DNA from: Forficula auricularia
Taxonomy: Eukaryota; Arthropoda; Insecta; Dermaptera; Forficulidae
Assembly (NCBI GenBank): GCA_024734495.1
Contig: JALMQS010000153.1
Span: forward strand, 11,509,876-11,573,875
Direction of reading: 5' to 3'
Length of the DNA stretch: 64,000 nucleotides
Below the pieces are notes generated by a model, which was given only the letters and a program-made list of their open reading frames with translations, searched no databases and was not told the DNA's origin. A program made the position numbers and the translations under genes. Numbering within the stretch: position 1 is the stretch's first letter; every line of letters starts with the position of its first letter. Below, piece by piece: positions 10,032-21,050 of this stretch.

Positions 10032-12916
10032 CGACGACCGGGCCTTTCGGCCCGGCGGTTCTATCTCTGGCGGGGAGCGTCTCGTTCATACCAATTTAAT
10101 AATTGAAATTTAAAATTCATAACAAGTATCGAAAGAATGTGCTGAATGAAATTGATCTAAAAATAAGGAAGAATAAGGAAAAGATTTATTTAACACATTG
10201 CCTAAGCACGATCACTATCTGACCAATCAGAATCGTTCTAATAATTTAACGCTTTGGCATTTATTATGCATCTAAGCCAATCAGATCGTTTCCACATACA
10301 TATATAATTCACATACTTTTCTATTTTATATATATATATATATATTATATATATATAATAAAATTAGGAATTTTTTGTTTGTTTTTAATTAATAGGTGCC
10401 GGGGGGGGGTCGGATAGGCTAGGCGGTAGCGTATCATCCTGCTAACCAAGTGGACTCGGGTTCAAATCCGACTCGAGGCATCCGGCTAAAATCTGACCCT
10501 CGGGGTAGGGACACATTTAAATAAAATAAATAGTATCTTAAATGACTTATGGCTAGAAAGGCCGAAAAGCCACAAAAAAAAATTAACAGGTGTCTAAATC
10601 CTAACAAAACAGGTGTGTTTACAAATAAAGTGGTTGAAGTGGCTTTTTTTTATAAAACTCGGAAACAAATCTTATTTAATTTTATGTTTTTAATTCAGAT
10701 CCTATACGATTATTTTATTTTCCTATTTATTTTTTATAATGTTTATCAATATGAGCGACTGTGGGCAAATTGGTGTACGAGTAAACAAATATACACATAA
10801 TATGTGGACCATTAGAAAGCTAGAAATGGAAAAACTGGGTGCGGTGTGGGGTGGATGTGGGAGGTTCAGGAGGTGGGGTGCAGTTGTGGAGATCCGGGGG
10901 TGAGTGGGGCGGAGTGGGGATGTAGTGGTGGGGGCGAGGTGTGTGGTTTTGGGAGGGGGGGGGGTCAGGGGTTTTCGTGCATCGCTCGGTGGCTCCAGGT
11001 ACTTAATAATAATAATTAATAAATTTTTCCATTTATCAATTGTGAAAATTAAATACTCGTATTTCGATAAGATTACAAATTATTATTATTGAGATAGATT
11101 ATCTTCAAAGAATAATAAGTTGTTTTTGTTTTTTTCAAAAAACGTCCTAGATTTTGAATAAATAATCGATATTCTAATAATAATTTGTTTATTGTTTTCA
11201 AATATTTCATTATATAATAGAATCAAAAATTTTCCAGACGGTCCAAGGATCAAGGGAATAAATTGTCTGAACAAATTATGTAAAAATGTAAAAAGGGCCT
11301 TCAAATAAAGACACTATTATTATTATTAATAATAGAATCAAAAATAATATTATACAACATGAATAGGGGTTTTCCAATCCAAAGAGATGTATAAAATATG
11401 ATATTCACCAGAAGTGAACGTAGCAAGGGTTGCTGATTTTCGCCAATAGCGTCGAGACACGAAGTCAAGTTTTTCTATCCCCATTGACCTGGGGCATCTC
11501 ATGTCATTTAAAATGAATAAAGCTAATGTACTTATTAATTAATGTGCTAAATGAGTCATCATAAAGCAAGCCCTCAACAGAAAATATATTTACATATTTT
11601 AGAACCACACCCTCAAAAAAACTTTTAAATTTGTTTATCTTAAACAAAAATGCGAAATTATTTATTTATTTTTTTTAATATTTTAATTAATCCAATTATT
11701 TTTTAAACTTTTAAATTCGAATAAAAACATTTCTTAAAATGTTGGATCAAGTCCTGGTTATACTCATGAGAATAAATTTAGTGTTATAAAATGTATTCAC
11801 TATAAACTATTAATAATTTTATTTATTTTGGTGAGACTTTGAGGTCATACTAAAACGGACTATTTAATTTGAGTTCAGTTAAAAGAATTTTAACATTGTG
11901 AAAAACAATGGATTTTTTTGAGTCATTAATTCAAATTTTTTCACCTGGCTGCTATTAATTTGAACCCCTCATAAATATATACACTACGTATAATTTAATT
12001 CGAGATTAGTTAAAAGGATTTTGACATTGTGAAAAACTATGACGTCATCCTTTGCGTGAGAGGCCAAGTTATTATTTTTAATTATAATTTTTTTTTTTTT
12101 TTTAAATAAATATAGATTTGAGAATCATCGATCTTATGCATAAAAGGAAGAGTGAAATAAACAAATTATTATTCTAACAACCTATTCTTGCTTTCTATTA
12201 CACCACATGTCCTAATAAAGGCTAGGTAGGACTGGAAGGCCTTCATTTGAAAAATAAATTAATAAGTAAATAAAAGATTAATTTATCACCTGGATGCTCT
12301 TAACGAGCCCCATATAGATAAATATAATATCTAATAATGTAATCATTCATTTTAGAATCGATTTCTGGATTAATATCAATCAATTTCCAAATTTCTCGCG
12401 TACCTTTTTACATGCTCGAACAATTTTCTTCAAGTCATACTCTGAGGAGAGGCCTTGGACTGTTGTTAACGTTTTTCGACCATTTCGCTGTTGAATTCTT
12501 ATATGCACGAGACCGTCTTGGACATCATCATCTGCACCCTTGATTGCATCTGCAAAGGGGTCTGGAAACAACAAACATTGAAAATTAAAATAGCAAAAAC
12601 GAATTTTTAATAGCTAAAATAGGTCAATGTCCTTCAAATTACATGCTATTCGACATTCTTGAGGAAATTATTCATAATTTTAGAAAATATTTTTTTTAAA
12701 CTATAATAACCTTTTTTTTATCTACCACTTTGATAATATGAATAAAAGAAATAATAAGATAAATCAAGGAAATATTTCGATCAATAAAAAAAAAAATCTT
12801 GACATAGAAACATTATTCATTGATCTGCCATTTTGTCTTATCAGCTAGAATATAAGCATTTATAATAAAAAATAATTTTAATATTTACCGAATGTGTTAA
12901 GATTCTGGATGGACAT
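7929..12916 (-). CDS. eIF1: eukaryotic translation initiation factor 1 (eIF1/SUI1)
   Basis: A complete minus-strand gene. The coding exons are 12916-12889, 12561-12404 and 8075-7929, joined in phases 1 and 0 with GT/AG borders, giving 110 residues. eIF1 binds the 40S subunit near the P site, keeps the scanning complex open and enforces AUG selection. The protein starts MSIQNLNTF, followed by DPFADAIKGADDD and the SUI1 fold: VHIRIQQRNGRKTLTTVQGL, then YDLKKIVRACKKEFACNGTV and EYGEVLQLQGDQRENICQWL, ending KPEQLKVHGF. This is full length for the family, with no break. Intron 2 is about 4.3 kb and packed with repeats. A splice acceptor in the 5' leader (about 12951) implies an upstream non-coding exon. 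Confidence 0.97.
8572..8720 (-). mobile_element. 3' tail of Jockey/CR1-like LINE
   Basis: A T-run followed by AATGATATTGATG is the reverse complement of a LINE 3' UTR plus poly(A). The same tail, in plus orientation, ends the longer copy at 36.5 kb (ATCAATATCAT plus poly-A). Confidence 0.6.
8800..8916 (-). mobile_element. tRNA-derived SINE, family A
   Basis: On the minus strand the head reads CCTTGGTGTAGTGGTCAGC (A-box) and, about 40 bases on, GGTTCGATTCCCGGCT (B-box), a tRNA-like pol III promoter. The cloverleaf ends merge into a T/A-rich body, so it is a SINE and not a working tRNA gene. Confidence 0.6.
9541..9960 (-). mobile_element. Jockey/CR1-like LINE 3' fragment
   Basis: Begins with a long T-run (poly-A on the minus strand). 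The minus strand encodes FANTYIPMTSRNWNSLPASI and NLQTFKTGVHRHLRLHP, the C-terminal block seen in all copies of this LINE in the window. It is 5'-truncated and sits in eIF1 intron 2. Confidence 0.75.
9981..10028. repeat. (AT)n microsatellite
   Basis: About 24 uninterrupted AT dinucleotides adjoining the LINE fragment. Confidence 0.95.
10326..10361. repeat. AT-rich simple repeat
   Basis: TATATA run with one interruption just before the SINE at 10.4 kb. Confidence 0.8.
10401..10585 (+). mobile_element. tRNA-derived SINE, family B, copy 1
   Basis: The tRNA-like head has an A-box-like GGCTAGGCGGTAGC and a B-box GGGTTCAAATCC. A conserved body follows (GAGGCATCCGGCTAAAATC; ATGGCTAGAAAGGCC) with a poly-A end. 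The same layout recurs at 19.2 and 61.5 kb, which defines the family and its ends. Confidence 0.85.
10801..10990 (+). mobile_element. G-rich fragment like the Helitron-like family
   Basis: The G/T-rich block starting AACTGGGTGCGGTGTGGGG resembles the G-rich middle of the Helitron-like copy at 50.3-50.6 kb. Its ends are not preserved. Confidence 0.4.
11000..12403. other. eIF1 intron 2, remaining part
   Basis: AT-rich intron sequence. No exon or well-bounded element recognised. Confidence 0.5.
12404..12561 (-). CDS. eIF1: eIF1 coding exon 2
   Basis: 158 bases from a TTTCCAG acceptor to an AAG/GTACGC donor. It encodes DPFADAIKG through VRACKK, the first part of the SUI1 domain. Confidence 0.97.
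12889..12916 (-). CDS. eIF1: eIF1 coding exon 1
   Basis: 28 bases encoding MSIQNLNTF plus one base of the Asp codon, followed by a GTAAAT donor. Confidence 0.95.
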
Positions 12917-12950
12917 ACGACAGAGAAAATTAGTCACTTGTAAATATACA

Positions 12951-13130
12951 CCTGCAAATTGCAAAAAGATTGTATAGAAATGGATGGATCAATGGATTAT
13001 ATGAGAAGTGAGATAGAGAATTTCTACTTGCGTCTCAATTTGTTGACAGGAATCGGAAATACAAGGCCTTCTGGGTAAAATGACGCCACCTAAATGGTTT
13101 GAAAATTCCGCATCGCAGGCGGTAAATACG
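12951..13130 (-). promoter_or_regulatory. putative eIF1 5' non-coding exon/promoter region
   Basis: On the minus strand a pyrimidine-rich acceptor (TTTTTGCAATTTGCAG) sits about 35 bases before the start codon. A GC-richer patch upstream (about 13040-13130) is the likeliest place for the non-coding first exon and promoter. This is inference only; no TATA box or initiator was identified. Confidence 0.3.
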
Positions 13131-13429
13131 AATTAACAAGAAGGCTCAGGGTTTTCTTAGTTTTGTACTAGATTGAAAAAAGTATACTTTAAGAATATTT
13201 AGATCAAAAAATTAGATTATACATGAAATAATAACTTAACTAAAATTATTATATTAAAATATATCTAAATTAGTTTTTTTTAATATTAATCTTTTATTTT
13301 AAGGAATAAAAAAATAATAAAATTTAATTATAAAATTATTTATTTCTAGGAAAAAAATATATTTCTATCACCTTTAATTTATATTCAGTATTAGTTATTT
13401 TAAAATCTATAGTTTTTAAGGAATTTGGT

Positions 13430-13715
13430 GTTGGTACTTGGTGAAACATTTTTTTAAATTATTGGATAAAAAATACTTGGTAGGTTTCACATTAAGATAT
13501 AAAAAATAAAACGAATTTATTTTTTGGAGAGACTTTAATCTCGATATTTATATTTCGGGTGGCTGACCCATTTCAGTTACTTTCTGTTGCTCCTGAAGAT
13601 GGGTTAGCCACCTGAAATATATATATCGAGATTAAAGTCTCTACAAAATATAAATTTGTTTTCTTTTTATATCTTAATGTGAAACCTACCAAGTATTTTT
13701 TATACAATAAATTTA
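13430..13715. repeat. fold-back element with hammerhead-like centre
   Basis: The arms are reverse complements: ATTGGATAAAAAATACTTGG and CACATTAAGATATAAA on the left, their complements at 13660-13710 on the right. The centre holds CTGAAGA (13593-13599), a short hairpin and GAAA (13614-13617). A partial relative is at 43795-43880. Confidence 0.7.
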
Positions 13716-14301
13716 AAATCTGTTCCCCAAAAATAGAAAAAACAAAAAAAAATGGCTAGATCTACATAGACGTGTCCAGTGGCGGACTTATGGGGTGGCG
13801 AGTTGTGCAATTGCACAGGGCCTCACACTTGCGGGGGCCTCGCACCCTCGGGCAACAACCCAAATAAAATAAGTCATTACTATATATTAGGGTGCTTCGT
13901 TTGGAACGACTATTTATTTTTTTTTCGGTCCATTGACGAAATATTGTTCTAACATAGAAAAAAAAATTCTCACTAAAAATGAGTCCTTAATTTCAATTTT
14001 AAGTACTCGCTAAATGAATTTGAAATTTCCCCATTCATTTAACACATAAACTTATGATTTTTTTTTTAAATTATCTATGTTTCTGCGGAATTTCACATTA
14101 TTTTATGTCCCAAAAGCGGAAAATATTTGGAAAATCCAAAAAAGTGCACGTCTCATAACGCTCATTCAAGGTTTAATAAAAAATACATTCTGCTTCTCAC
14201 ACACCCTGCTTGACAGAAAATGAATTCGTGTGATCATGATGCCGGTAGAAAATTTGAGTCGAGTAGTTCAAAAAGAAAACGAGCCATCAAGAGAAAGGCT
14301 T

Positions 14302-14597
14302 CATTTACGCGAAATACACGATTTTCTAGGACTCAAGAACCCTACGCGCTTAAATTGGATACTAACCGAACAAACGCATTCGCCAACTCGTTTATCCCTA
14401 TGACATCTAGACTGGAACTCTCTTCCTCCGACCATCTTTCCAGCAACATACTTTTATAACCTTAATTCTTTCAAGACACGCATCCACGAACACCTTCAAC
14501 TGCGACCCAATCCCTAAATCTCTTCTTATTTCCTAGATACAAGGGTCCACCGCGTACTTCAGAGGTTTTCGGTGCAACTTCTTCTTGTATTAGTATT

Positions 14598-14608
<11 letters not shown>
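14302..14608 (+). mobile_element. Jockey/CR1-like LINE 3' fragment inside the hAT
   Basis: Encodes FTRNTRFSRTQEPYALKLD and NAFANSFIPMTSR, ending in about 24 A residues (14605 region). It splits the hAT leader (before about 14300) from its continuation (GRRKRRSLYKYIK after the poly-A). Confidence 0.75.
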
Positions 14609-14628
<20 letters not shown>

Positions 14629-16009
14629 CAGGTAGAAGAAAACGTAGATCTTTATATAAATATATAAAAGGTGATGGTCAAAAAACTTCTAAAAACCCTT
14701 CAGTAACTGAAAGTGACACATTATTGCACCCTAACCCTAACCCAGCTGAAATTGAATCTTCAACATCATCAAATAGCGATGACAATGATGAGTCAACAAC
14801 ATTATTGTCTCTTACTCCACCCCCACCGCTACCGTCAACACTATTCAGCCAAGAGTCTACGTCTACATCCATGAGTAGCGAAATTGAAAACCTGAACCAT
14901 CAGAAAATGACCCAGGTTTGTGGCCATCAACAATTACTGATGCAGACCGAACAGAATTGTATTAAAAGGCCCAAACCGCGTTAAAGTAGACTTCTTTCCT
15001 AGTGAATTTCATTACAATAAAACATTAGCTAATGGCGAAAAACTTGACAGGCGCTGGATGATTTATTCACAAACAAAAGATGCCGTTTACTGCTTTTCTT
15101 GTAGGTTGTCGGAATAGAAAATCCAAGAATTGGGTCCAGTTAAGGAGAGTGTGAATGGAGACACTTGGGTAAGTTATTAAAGTCTCATGAATCTAGTAGA
15201 CCGCACAAAGAGTGTATGTTAAAATGGTTAAATTTAGAGATTGGATTAAATAGCAGTACCACCATTGACTCTTTAGCCCAGGCTCAAAATGAAAATTAAA
15301 GGCAGCATTGGAGAGATGTTTTAGAAAGAATGCTTGCAATTGTAAATTTTTTAGCATCTCACAATTTGGCCTTCAGAGGTCATAGAGAGAAATTACTATG
15401 TAAAATAACTCAGATTCAAGTGAGACTAGCGGCAACTTTATAGATTTAGTAGTTAATGGCCCGATTTGATCCAACGTTACGAGCTCATCTAAAACAAGTA
15501 AGAGACATGACTATTAATGACCACTATTTGGGGAAAAATATTCAAAATGAGCTTATAGAATTAATGGCAAGTCACGTGAAGACTAAAATTGTTGACAAAA
15601 TAATCAAAAATATTACTCGATTATTCTCGATTGTACCCGTGACGTTTCTCGTGTTGAGCAACTGTCAATTATTATAAGACTTTTTGATACAAATACAGCT
15701 GACATCGAAGAACATTTCATAGGCTTCTTAGCCGTCGAAAAAACTACAGCTGATCGTTTGACTAATTATATAATTACAGAGTTAGAACAGCTGGGTATAT
15801 TATTGCAAAACTGCAGAGGGCAAGGATATGATAATGGAGCCAATATGCGTGGAGAAAAAAAGTGTCCAGAAACGTATACTTGAAATTAATCCACTTGCTT
15901 ATTTTCTCCCTTGTGGGAGTCACAGCTAGAATCTCATCTTAGGAGATGCAGTATCGTCTTGTGTTCAAGCAAAAGCTTTTTTTGGTTTGCTACAAAGGCT
16001 GTACACGCT

Positions 16010-16494
16010 GTTTTTTTTTTTAATGATACTGATACAAGAAGAAGTTGCACCGAAAAGGTTCAACCTCTGAAGTCCGCGGTTGACCCTTGTATCTTGGAAA
16101 TAAGAAGAGATTTAGGGATTGGGTCGGAGTTGAAGGTGTTCGTGGAAGATTGAAAGATTGAAGGTTATATGTTGCTGGGAATACGGTCGGAGGAAGTGAG
16201 TTCCAGTCTCTAAATGTCATAGGGATAAACGAGTTGGCGAATGCGTTCGTTCGGTTAGTATCCAATTTAAGCGCGTAGGGGTGTTGAGTCCTAGAAAATC
16301 GTGTATTTCGCGCAAATGAAGCCTTTGGAGGGATTATTGATTTTATCTCCTTAGAACAAAAGCCATGGTAGTATCTATAAAAAAAGAAAGGGCGGAGACA
16401 GATCTACGATGGGCTAGGGAGTCGAGAGTGTCAGTTAATGTTGGATTTCCTATCAATCTGATAGCCCGCCTCTGAATTTCATATTAAGAGAATG
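16010..16494 (-). mobile_element. Jockey/CR1-like LINE 3' fragment inside the hAT
   Basis: A T-run at the left and the minus-strand peptide NAFANSFIPMTFRDWNSLPP mark a second reverse-oriented copy of the same LINE family inserted in the hAT transposase. Confidence 0.75.
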
Positions 16495-16645
16495 TTTTTT
16501 TTTTTATTTTTTAATTCAATCGAATGCAATAAGGGGCACCAGTAAAGATGTAGCCCCTATGGATCTCGAAAGACCCTTGCATTAACGAAGAGAAGGGAAA
16601 GTTGATTAAGTGAGAGGGTGGAGACGTAGGTATTTATGCACTCGC
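16495..16645 (-). mobile_element. short LINE 3' fragment
   Basis: A second T-run and 3' UTR similar to 9545-9680 (AATGCAATAAGGGG; CGAAAGACCCTTGCATTA) directly abut the previous copy. This suggests repeated insertion at one spot or a rearranged copy. Confidence 0.6.
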
Positions 16646-18025
16646 TTGGAGGCTCCTCCTGTTTGCCGGCTCAAGTCAATTCTAAAAGCACATGTAAAAT
16701 CTTTATGGCTAAAACCACTTTCCAAAACTAGATGGGAATGCAGGGTAGAATCGGTAAAGGCCGTTAAATATCAATTAAGCGATATATGTGATGCTTTGAA
16801 GAATTTAGAAGAAAATACAACAGATTGTCAATAGGTTAGTGAATACCATTCTATAGAAAAGGAAATAACTACTTACGAATTTGTAGTTGCTCTCGTCGTG
16901 TGGTATGACATTCTTACAAAGATAAATGTCATAAGTAAAATGTGACAGAGCGAAAAGTAGCACGGCGGCTATACAACACCTAAACGCATTCACACAATGG
17001 CTTGATGATTATCGGGAAAATGGTTTCCAATCATCTTTGGTAACAGCGAGTGAAATAGCAGAGGAAAATGATATTGACAGAAAGTTCAAAGTCGAGAGAA
17101 GTAGACATAAAAGAAAGAATTTTGATTATGAAGGGGAAGATGAAGCTCTTGAATTGTCCACTGAAGATATTTTCAAAATAAACTATTTTTATGTCATTGT
17201 CGACAACGCACGCCCAAGCAATAAACCTAGATTTGAGGCACTTAAACAACATGAAAACATATTTGGTTTCATATATACCATATAAAAGTTAAAGGAAATT
17301 GTGTGAACTTTTGAAGCACTGCAGTTACTTGCAAATATCTCTAGTAGGGACAACATCTGATATTGATGGACATGAATTGTATGAAGAACTGAATATGTTT
17401 ATCCGTTTCGATGACATTATCTCGGTGCTGAAATAAATAAAAGAAAAAAAATTAACTGAAGTGTACCCCACCACATCGAAGTAGTCCTAAGAATTTTAGC
17501 CACCACACCTGTGACAGTTGCCTCTGCAGAAATAAGTTTTTCCGAGGTTAAAAATTATTAAAACATATCTGAGGAATTCGATGACACAAAATCGTCTTTC
17601 AGCTCTTGCTCTTCTTTTAATTGAAAATGACGTAGCTCATTCGTTTGATTATTGTGATTTAATTCATGATTTTAGTCTTAGAAAAAGCCGCAAACATAAT
17701 TTTTGAATTCCTGTATATATCTTTGAAGACATTTACCTATGTACCTTAGATTATCATCATTAATATTTTCGTCTTTGTGCTTGTTAACTTTTATAAATCT
17801 ACCCAAAATAAAATTTTAAAAGTCTACATTTATTTATTTATACCTTATGCATTTCTCGTCAATCATCATCAAAAATAATTACTTTCAATTTACACAAATT
17901 ACAAAAAGAACAAGGGCCTCGTAAAGATCTGCCGCACAGGGCCTCGAAATGGCTAAGGCCGCCAGTGGACGTTTCTATAGCATTTTAAAGATATATGAAT
18001 TTCTTTAATTGCAGTGCCAGTTTAA

Positions 18026-18326
18026 GGGCCAGTTGTATGTCGGTTGGTAAACTCGTTTCAAACGTTGGCAAAGGATAAAGCCTTAGAACTTTCAGTGCCT
18101 GTCATCTGATTGGCCATCCCAGTCACTCCATTTACCATCTACCTTGGTTAGTGGTAAAAAGCATTTACTTTGCGACATGCAACCGGCCCTTAGAATTCAC
18201 CTTGTGGCTGATGGGATGGCCAATCAGATGAAAGTGCCTGTCATCTGATTGGCCATCCCACCGGGCACAAGGTTTTACCTTTGTCAACGTTTAAAAAGAG
18301 TTTACCAACTGACATACAACTGGCCC
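18026..18326. mobile_element. PIF/Harbinger-like MITE
   Basis: The terminal repeats are GGGCCAGTTGTATGTC (left) and its complement GACATACAACTGGCCC (right). The whole 301-bp unit is largely self-complementary, with internal GATGGCCAATCAGATG copies. Flanks are TAA on both sides (18023-18025, 18327-18329), the 3-bp duplication of PIF/Harbinger elements. A related left part is at 35029-35168. Confidence 0.8.
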
Positions 18327-18404
18327 TAAGTCATGATTAAGAGTAACTTGCCGTTTTCAATCCATTCTCGGGATTTGAGCTTGATCGGCCGGAGCAAATT
18401 ATTA

Positions 18405-18960
18405 TTTTTTTTTTTAATGTAAATTAATGAAAGAAGGGCGGTGCCAAGAATAAGGAGCACCGATTATATGGATCGTTTATTTTGAAAGTGGTATAAGTCC
18501 ATAAAGATATTGCGTAGCTATTGATTATTGAACATTTAATTTTCTCGAAATAACAAAAAATGGACTTGGACCACTTTCAAAATAAACGGTCTATATTATA
18601 ATGATATTGTGCCAAAATGGTGGAACCAGTGGTGGACCCTTACAAAGAAGAAAAAAATATCAGGGATAGGAGTTCAAGGTACCCGTAGATGCGGATCATG
18701 AAAAAGTGAAGGTTATGAAGACGGACACGGGAAGAGAGTTTCAGTCCTCAGAAGTCATAGGGATAAACGAGTTATGGGATGCGTTTGTTCGATTAGTATC
18801 TAATTTACTAGCGAATAGGTGTTTGATGTTTGAAAACAGTGTATTTAGAGCAAAAGAGGCTTTAGGAGGGATTAATGATTTTATCTAGTCAAGACAAAAG
18901 CCATGGTAATATCTAAAAAGAGAAAGAGCGGTCTTAAAAACGCTTGTATTATCGAAGAGA
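18405..18960 (-). mobile_element. Jockey/CR1-like LINE 3' fragment with MITE insertion
   Basis: Minus-strand LINE tail (T-run, then AATGTAAATTAATGAAAGAA) with the typical coding block reversed near 18720-18890. It is interrupted by a small fold-back at 18474-18597. Confidence 0.65.
18474..18597. mobile_element. small fold-back MITE
   Basis: The left arm CGTTTATTTTGAAAGTGGT and right arm ACCACTTTCAAAATAAACG are perfect complements separated by about 80 bases. No coding capacity. Confidence 0.7.
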
Positions 18961-19199
18961 ATAGGGGGATAGACACGAAAGTGTCTGTCCACCCACGTCT
19001 AGAAAGAAATGCTGAAAAGAACGAGTCATTAGAAGATATGGATGATATTTAGTTAGACTTTAAATGTGCTCAATCCAAGAGAAATCAGTAGCAAATAAAC
19101 GGCCAAAATGTTCTGTTTATTACAGATTTACAAAGGGTTCCAAAAATAGTATGAAGAGCCCTATTATCAAACATTAAACAAATATTTTAACATTCTTAA

Positions 19200-19386
19200 A
19201 GGGGGGGTCGGGTAGGCTAGGCGGTAGCATGTCAGCCAGCTAACCAAGAGGACCCGAGTTCGAATCCGACTCGAGGCATCCGGCTAAAATCTGACCCCCG
19301 AGGTAGAGACAAATTTAAAAATAAAATAAATAGTATCGTAAATGGCTTATGGCTAGAAAGGCCTAAAAGCCAAAAAAAAAAAAAAA
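19200..19386 (+). mobile_element. tRNA-derived SINE, family B, copy 2
   Basis: Same head (GGCTAGGCGGTAGC; B-box GAGTTCGAATCC), body and poly-A as the copy at 10.4 kb. Confidence 0.87.
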
Positions 19387-20028
19387 CATTCTTAAACATA
19401 ATGCGAAATTAATTATTCTGACTAAAATTCTCTTTAAGTGATAGGACCGAGATATGTACTCATTGAGGGAACAGGTCTATTTTAAAATAATAAAAAATAA
19501 CAATTATTGTTTCGAGTGAGAACAGCACGATAGTGTGAATCAATTCTAAGCATTCGAGGGAATTCAAGCGCAAATCAAGTTTCTTTAACCCCTGTGGAGT
19601 TGGGACAAATATGTCGACTCCAACTGCGGCATTTCGCTCTTTTTGTTTTCCACAGGAACATTTTTCAAGTTTAATATTGGAAATTTGCACACTGCTGTTT
19701 CTTGGTATGAAAATTCTAAGGTAAATGAATAAGTGTTCATTTCGTTTCCAAATTTACCTGCCATATGTTTTTCAGAAAAATTTTAATAGTTTAGTTTGAA
19801 AAATTGATAAAGGGTAGTTTATTTGCATGAAGTTTCTCATGTTATTCAGTACATATTAAACGAATATTTCTTTACAATTAAGGGAAGTTTATGTGGCGTT
19901 TCTCAGAAAATAAAATATTTTTTGATAAAATTCAATATATTTCGGGGTTATGGGGTTTATCAGGGTTATGGGCCCATGTTTAGGAGTACATAATACTGAA
20001 TGACAAAAGATGAAATTTTGGTATTCAA

Positions 20029-20077
<49 letters not shown>

Positions 20078-20840
20078 AGATAGAAAATATATATAGTTTG
20101 ATCAGATCATTTCATAAAATGAATTAGTATTTAATTTTGCCAGTCGGTCTACTAAAAGCAACCCTGGTTACCCCACTATAGAAAACTTTAAAAATCTCAA
20201 ATTAAAATAAACATAGATATCATTATATAATTTCTTGTTCTCTATTGTAATATAAGGAATAAATACGATTCTAAAATGGTTTAATCGAGTATGAAACGTT
20301 TTGGGAAAAATATTACCTTTTTCAATAAAAAAATATAGTCCTTGAATGTAAATATGAATTTATAAGCGTTTCTAAGGAAGATAAAGGGGGTCACAACTCC
20401 CGCTGTTGTTACACATACAAACTTAATTTGATTCATATTATTTATTTAATTGTAGTTTATTTTATTATCACTAACAGCTAAGTGAATACTTATTTCTATT
20501 TTTATCTTAAAAGAGTTCTGGTTAGAGTAAATACTTGGTCTAATTATGGACGGGTTAAGAAAATATAAAACAATTATTTCTATAAAATACAAAATTTTAT
20601 TATCACTAAATACAATTTAAAATACAATATATACATTTATATAAAAATTAGTTTTAACAATTAGAATAAAAGTATTTACTACATATATACAAATAAAAGA
20701 AAAAATATATTAACATCTTTAAGTCTTCAATGTGTTTTTTATTTAATTGAAATTCTCAATCAAATATATGATTCAGGAAATAGGTATTTTTAATTCCTTG
20801 ATGATCAGCTTCTGCCTATATAAGTAGAGGCGGTGAGCTT
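19387..20840. other. no supported gene
   Basis: A minus-strand open stretch of 76 codons at 19690-19460 is GC-richer than its surroundings, but I see no domain or splice context. The rest is AT-rich, including an (AT)n run at 20036-20072. Confidence 0.4.
20036..20072. repeat. (AT)n microsatellite
   Basis: Uninterrupted AT dinucleotide run. Confidence 0.93.
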
Positions 20841-21050
20841 TTAGCAAAAATAGAGCCACAACTCTTTCTTTAAGCCTTCCAATGGGATGCACGCAACACA
20901 ACTGGGATAAACAAAGATACAGTATACACATATGATAACAGCAAACAATATCTGAAGAGGGTTTCCCTGCTGTTGTTCAACTTCGATTAAGTTTTTAACA
21001 AGCCAATGTGTTGGCAGTTCCGGATCTTTTTTGAGAACGAATCCCCCTGT
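20841..21050 (-). CDS. terminal exon of an unidentified small membrane protein
   Basis: A TAAAATTTAG acceptor precedes 70 open codons that end at TAA (20843-20841). The peptide starts TGGFVLKKDPELPTHWLVK, continues LIEVEQQQGNPLQ and has a hydrophobic segment ILFAVIICVYCIFVYPSCVA long enough to cross a membrane. The tail is CIPLEGLKKELWLYFC. Charge distribution, codon choice and higher GC than the flanks suggest real coding sequence. I did not find its upstream exons. It is in phase 0 and lies downstream of the BTB-Psq gene on the same strand, but a membrane segment makes it an unlikely part of that protein. It could also be an isolated pseudogene fragment. Confidence 0.5.
   Translation of the reverse strand, partial: TGGFVLKKDPELPTHWLVKNLIEVEQQQGNPLQILFAVIICVYCIFVYPSCVACIPLEGLKKELWLYFC

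Larger units (their letters stand above)
14220..17709 (+). pseudogene. hAT transposase, ZMYM1-like type, broken
   Basis: The order of parts matches hAT transposases related to ZMYM1: an N-terminal Ser/Lys-rich leader (MNSCDHDAGRKFESSSSKRK); a TTF-type zinc-finger region with KLDRRWMIYSQTKDAVYCFSC near 15.03 kb; a central block with ARFDPTLRAHLKQV and NELIELMASHVKTKIVDKII (15.46-15.6 kb); KTRWECRVESVKAVKYQL (16.7 kb); and a C-terminal dimerisation block with ILATTPVTVASAEISFSEV and MTQNRLSALALLLIENDVAH ending near 17.7 kb. Frameshifts, stops and at least two LINE insertions make it non-functional. In the complete family it cuts and pastes the element using the terminal repeats. Confidence 0.85.
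13777..17967 (+). mobile_element. hAT transposon (4.2 kb), inactive, with nested LINEs
   Basis: Terminal repeats CAGTGGCGGACTTA (left) and TAAGGCCGCCAGTG (right), flanked by 8-mers GACGTGTC (13769-13776) and GACGTTTC (17968-17975). The terminal motif, 8-bp duplication and an internal transposase with a hAT C-terminal dimerisation region define the superfamily. LINE fragments at about 14.3-14.6, 16.0-16.5 and 16.5-16.64 kb interrupt it and are later insertions. Confidence 0.92.

Noticed and set aside
9889..10099. Overlapping open frames on both strands rich in Ile-Tyr
   Set aside because: They are translations of the (AT)n microsatellite at 9981-10028.
10401..10480. Possible tRNA gene (also 19200 and 61501)
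   Set aside because: Three copies share a non-tRNA body and poly-A tail, so they are SINE heads.
19460..19690. 76-codon minus-strand frame as a gene
   Set aside because: It has slightly raised GC but no recognised domain, no convincing splice sites and no partner exons.
20841..21050. Alternative last exon of the BTB-Psq gene
   Set aside because: Its phase would allow it, but a membrane-spanning segment does not fit a nuclear BTB-Psq protein, so it is kept as a separate orphan exon.
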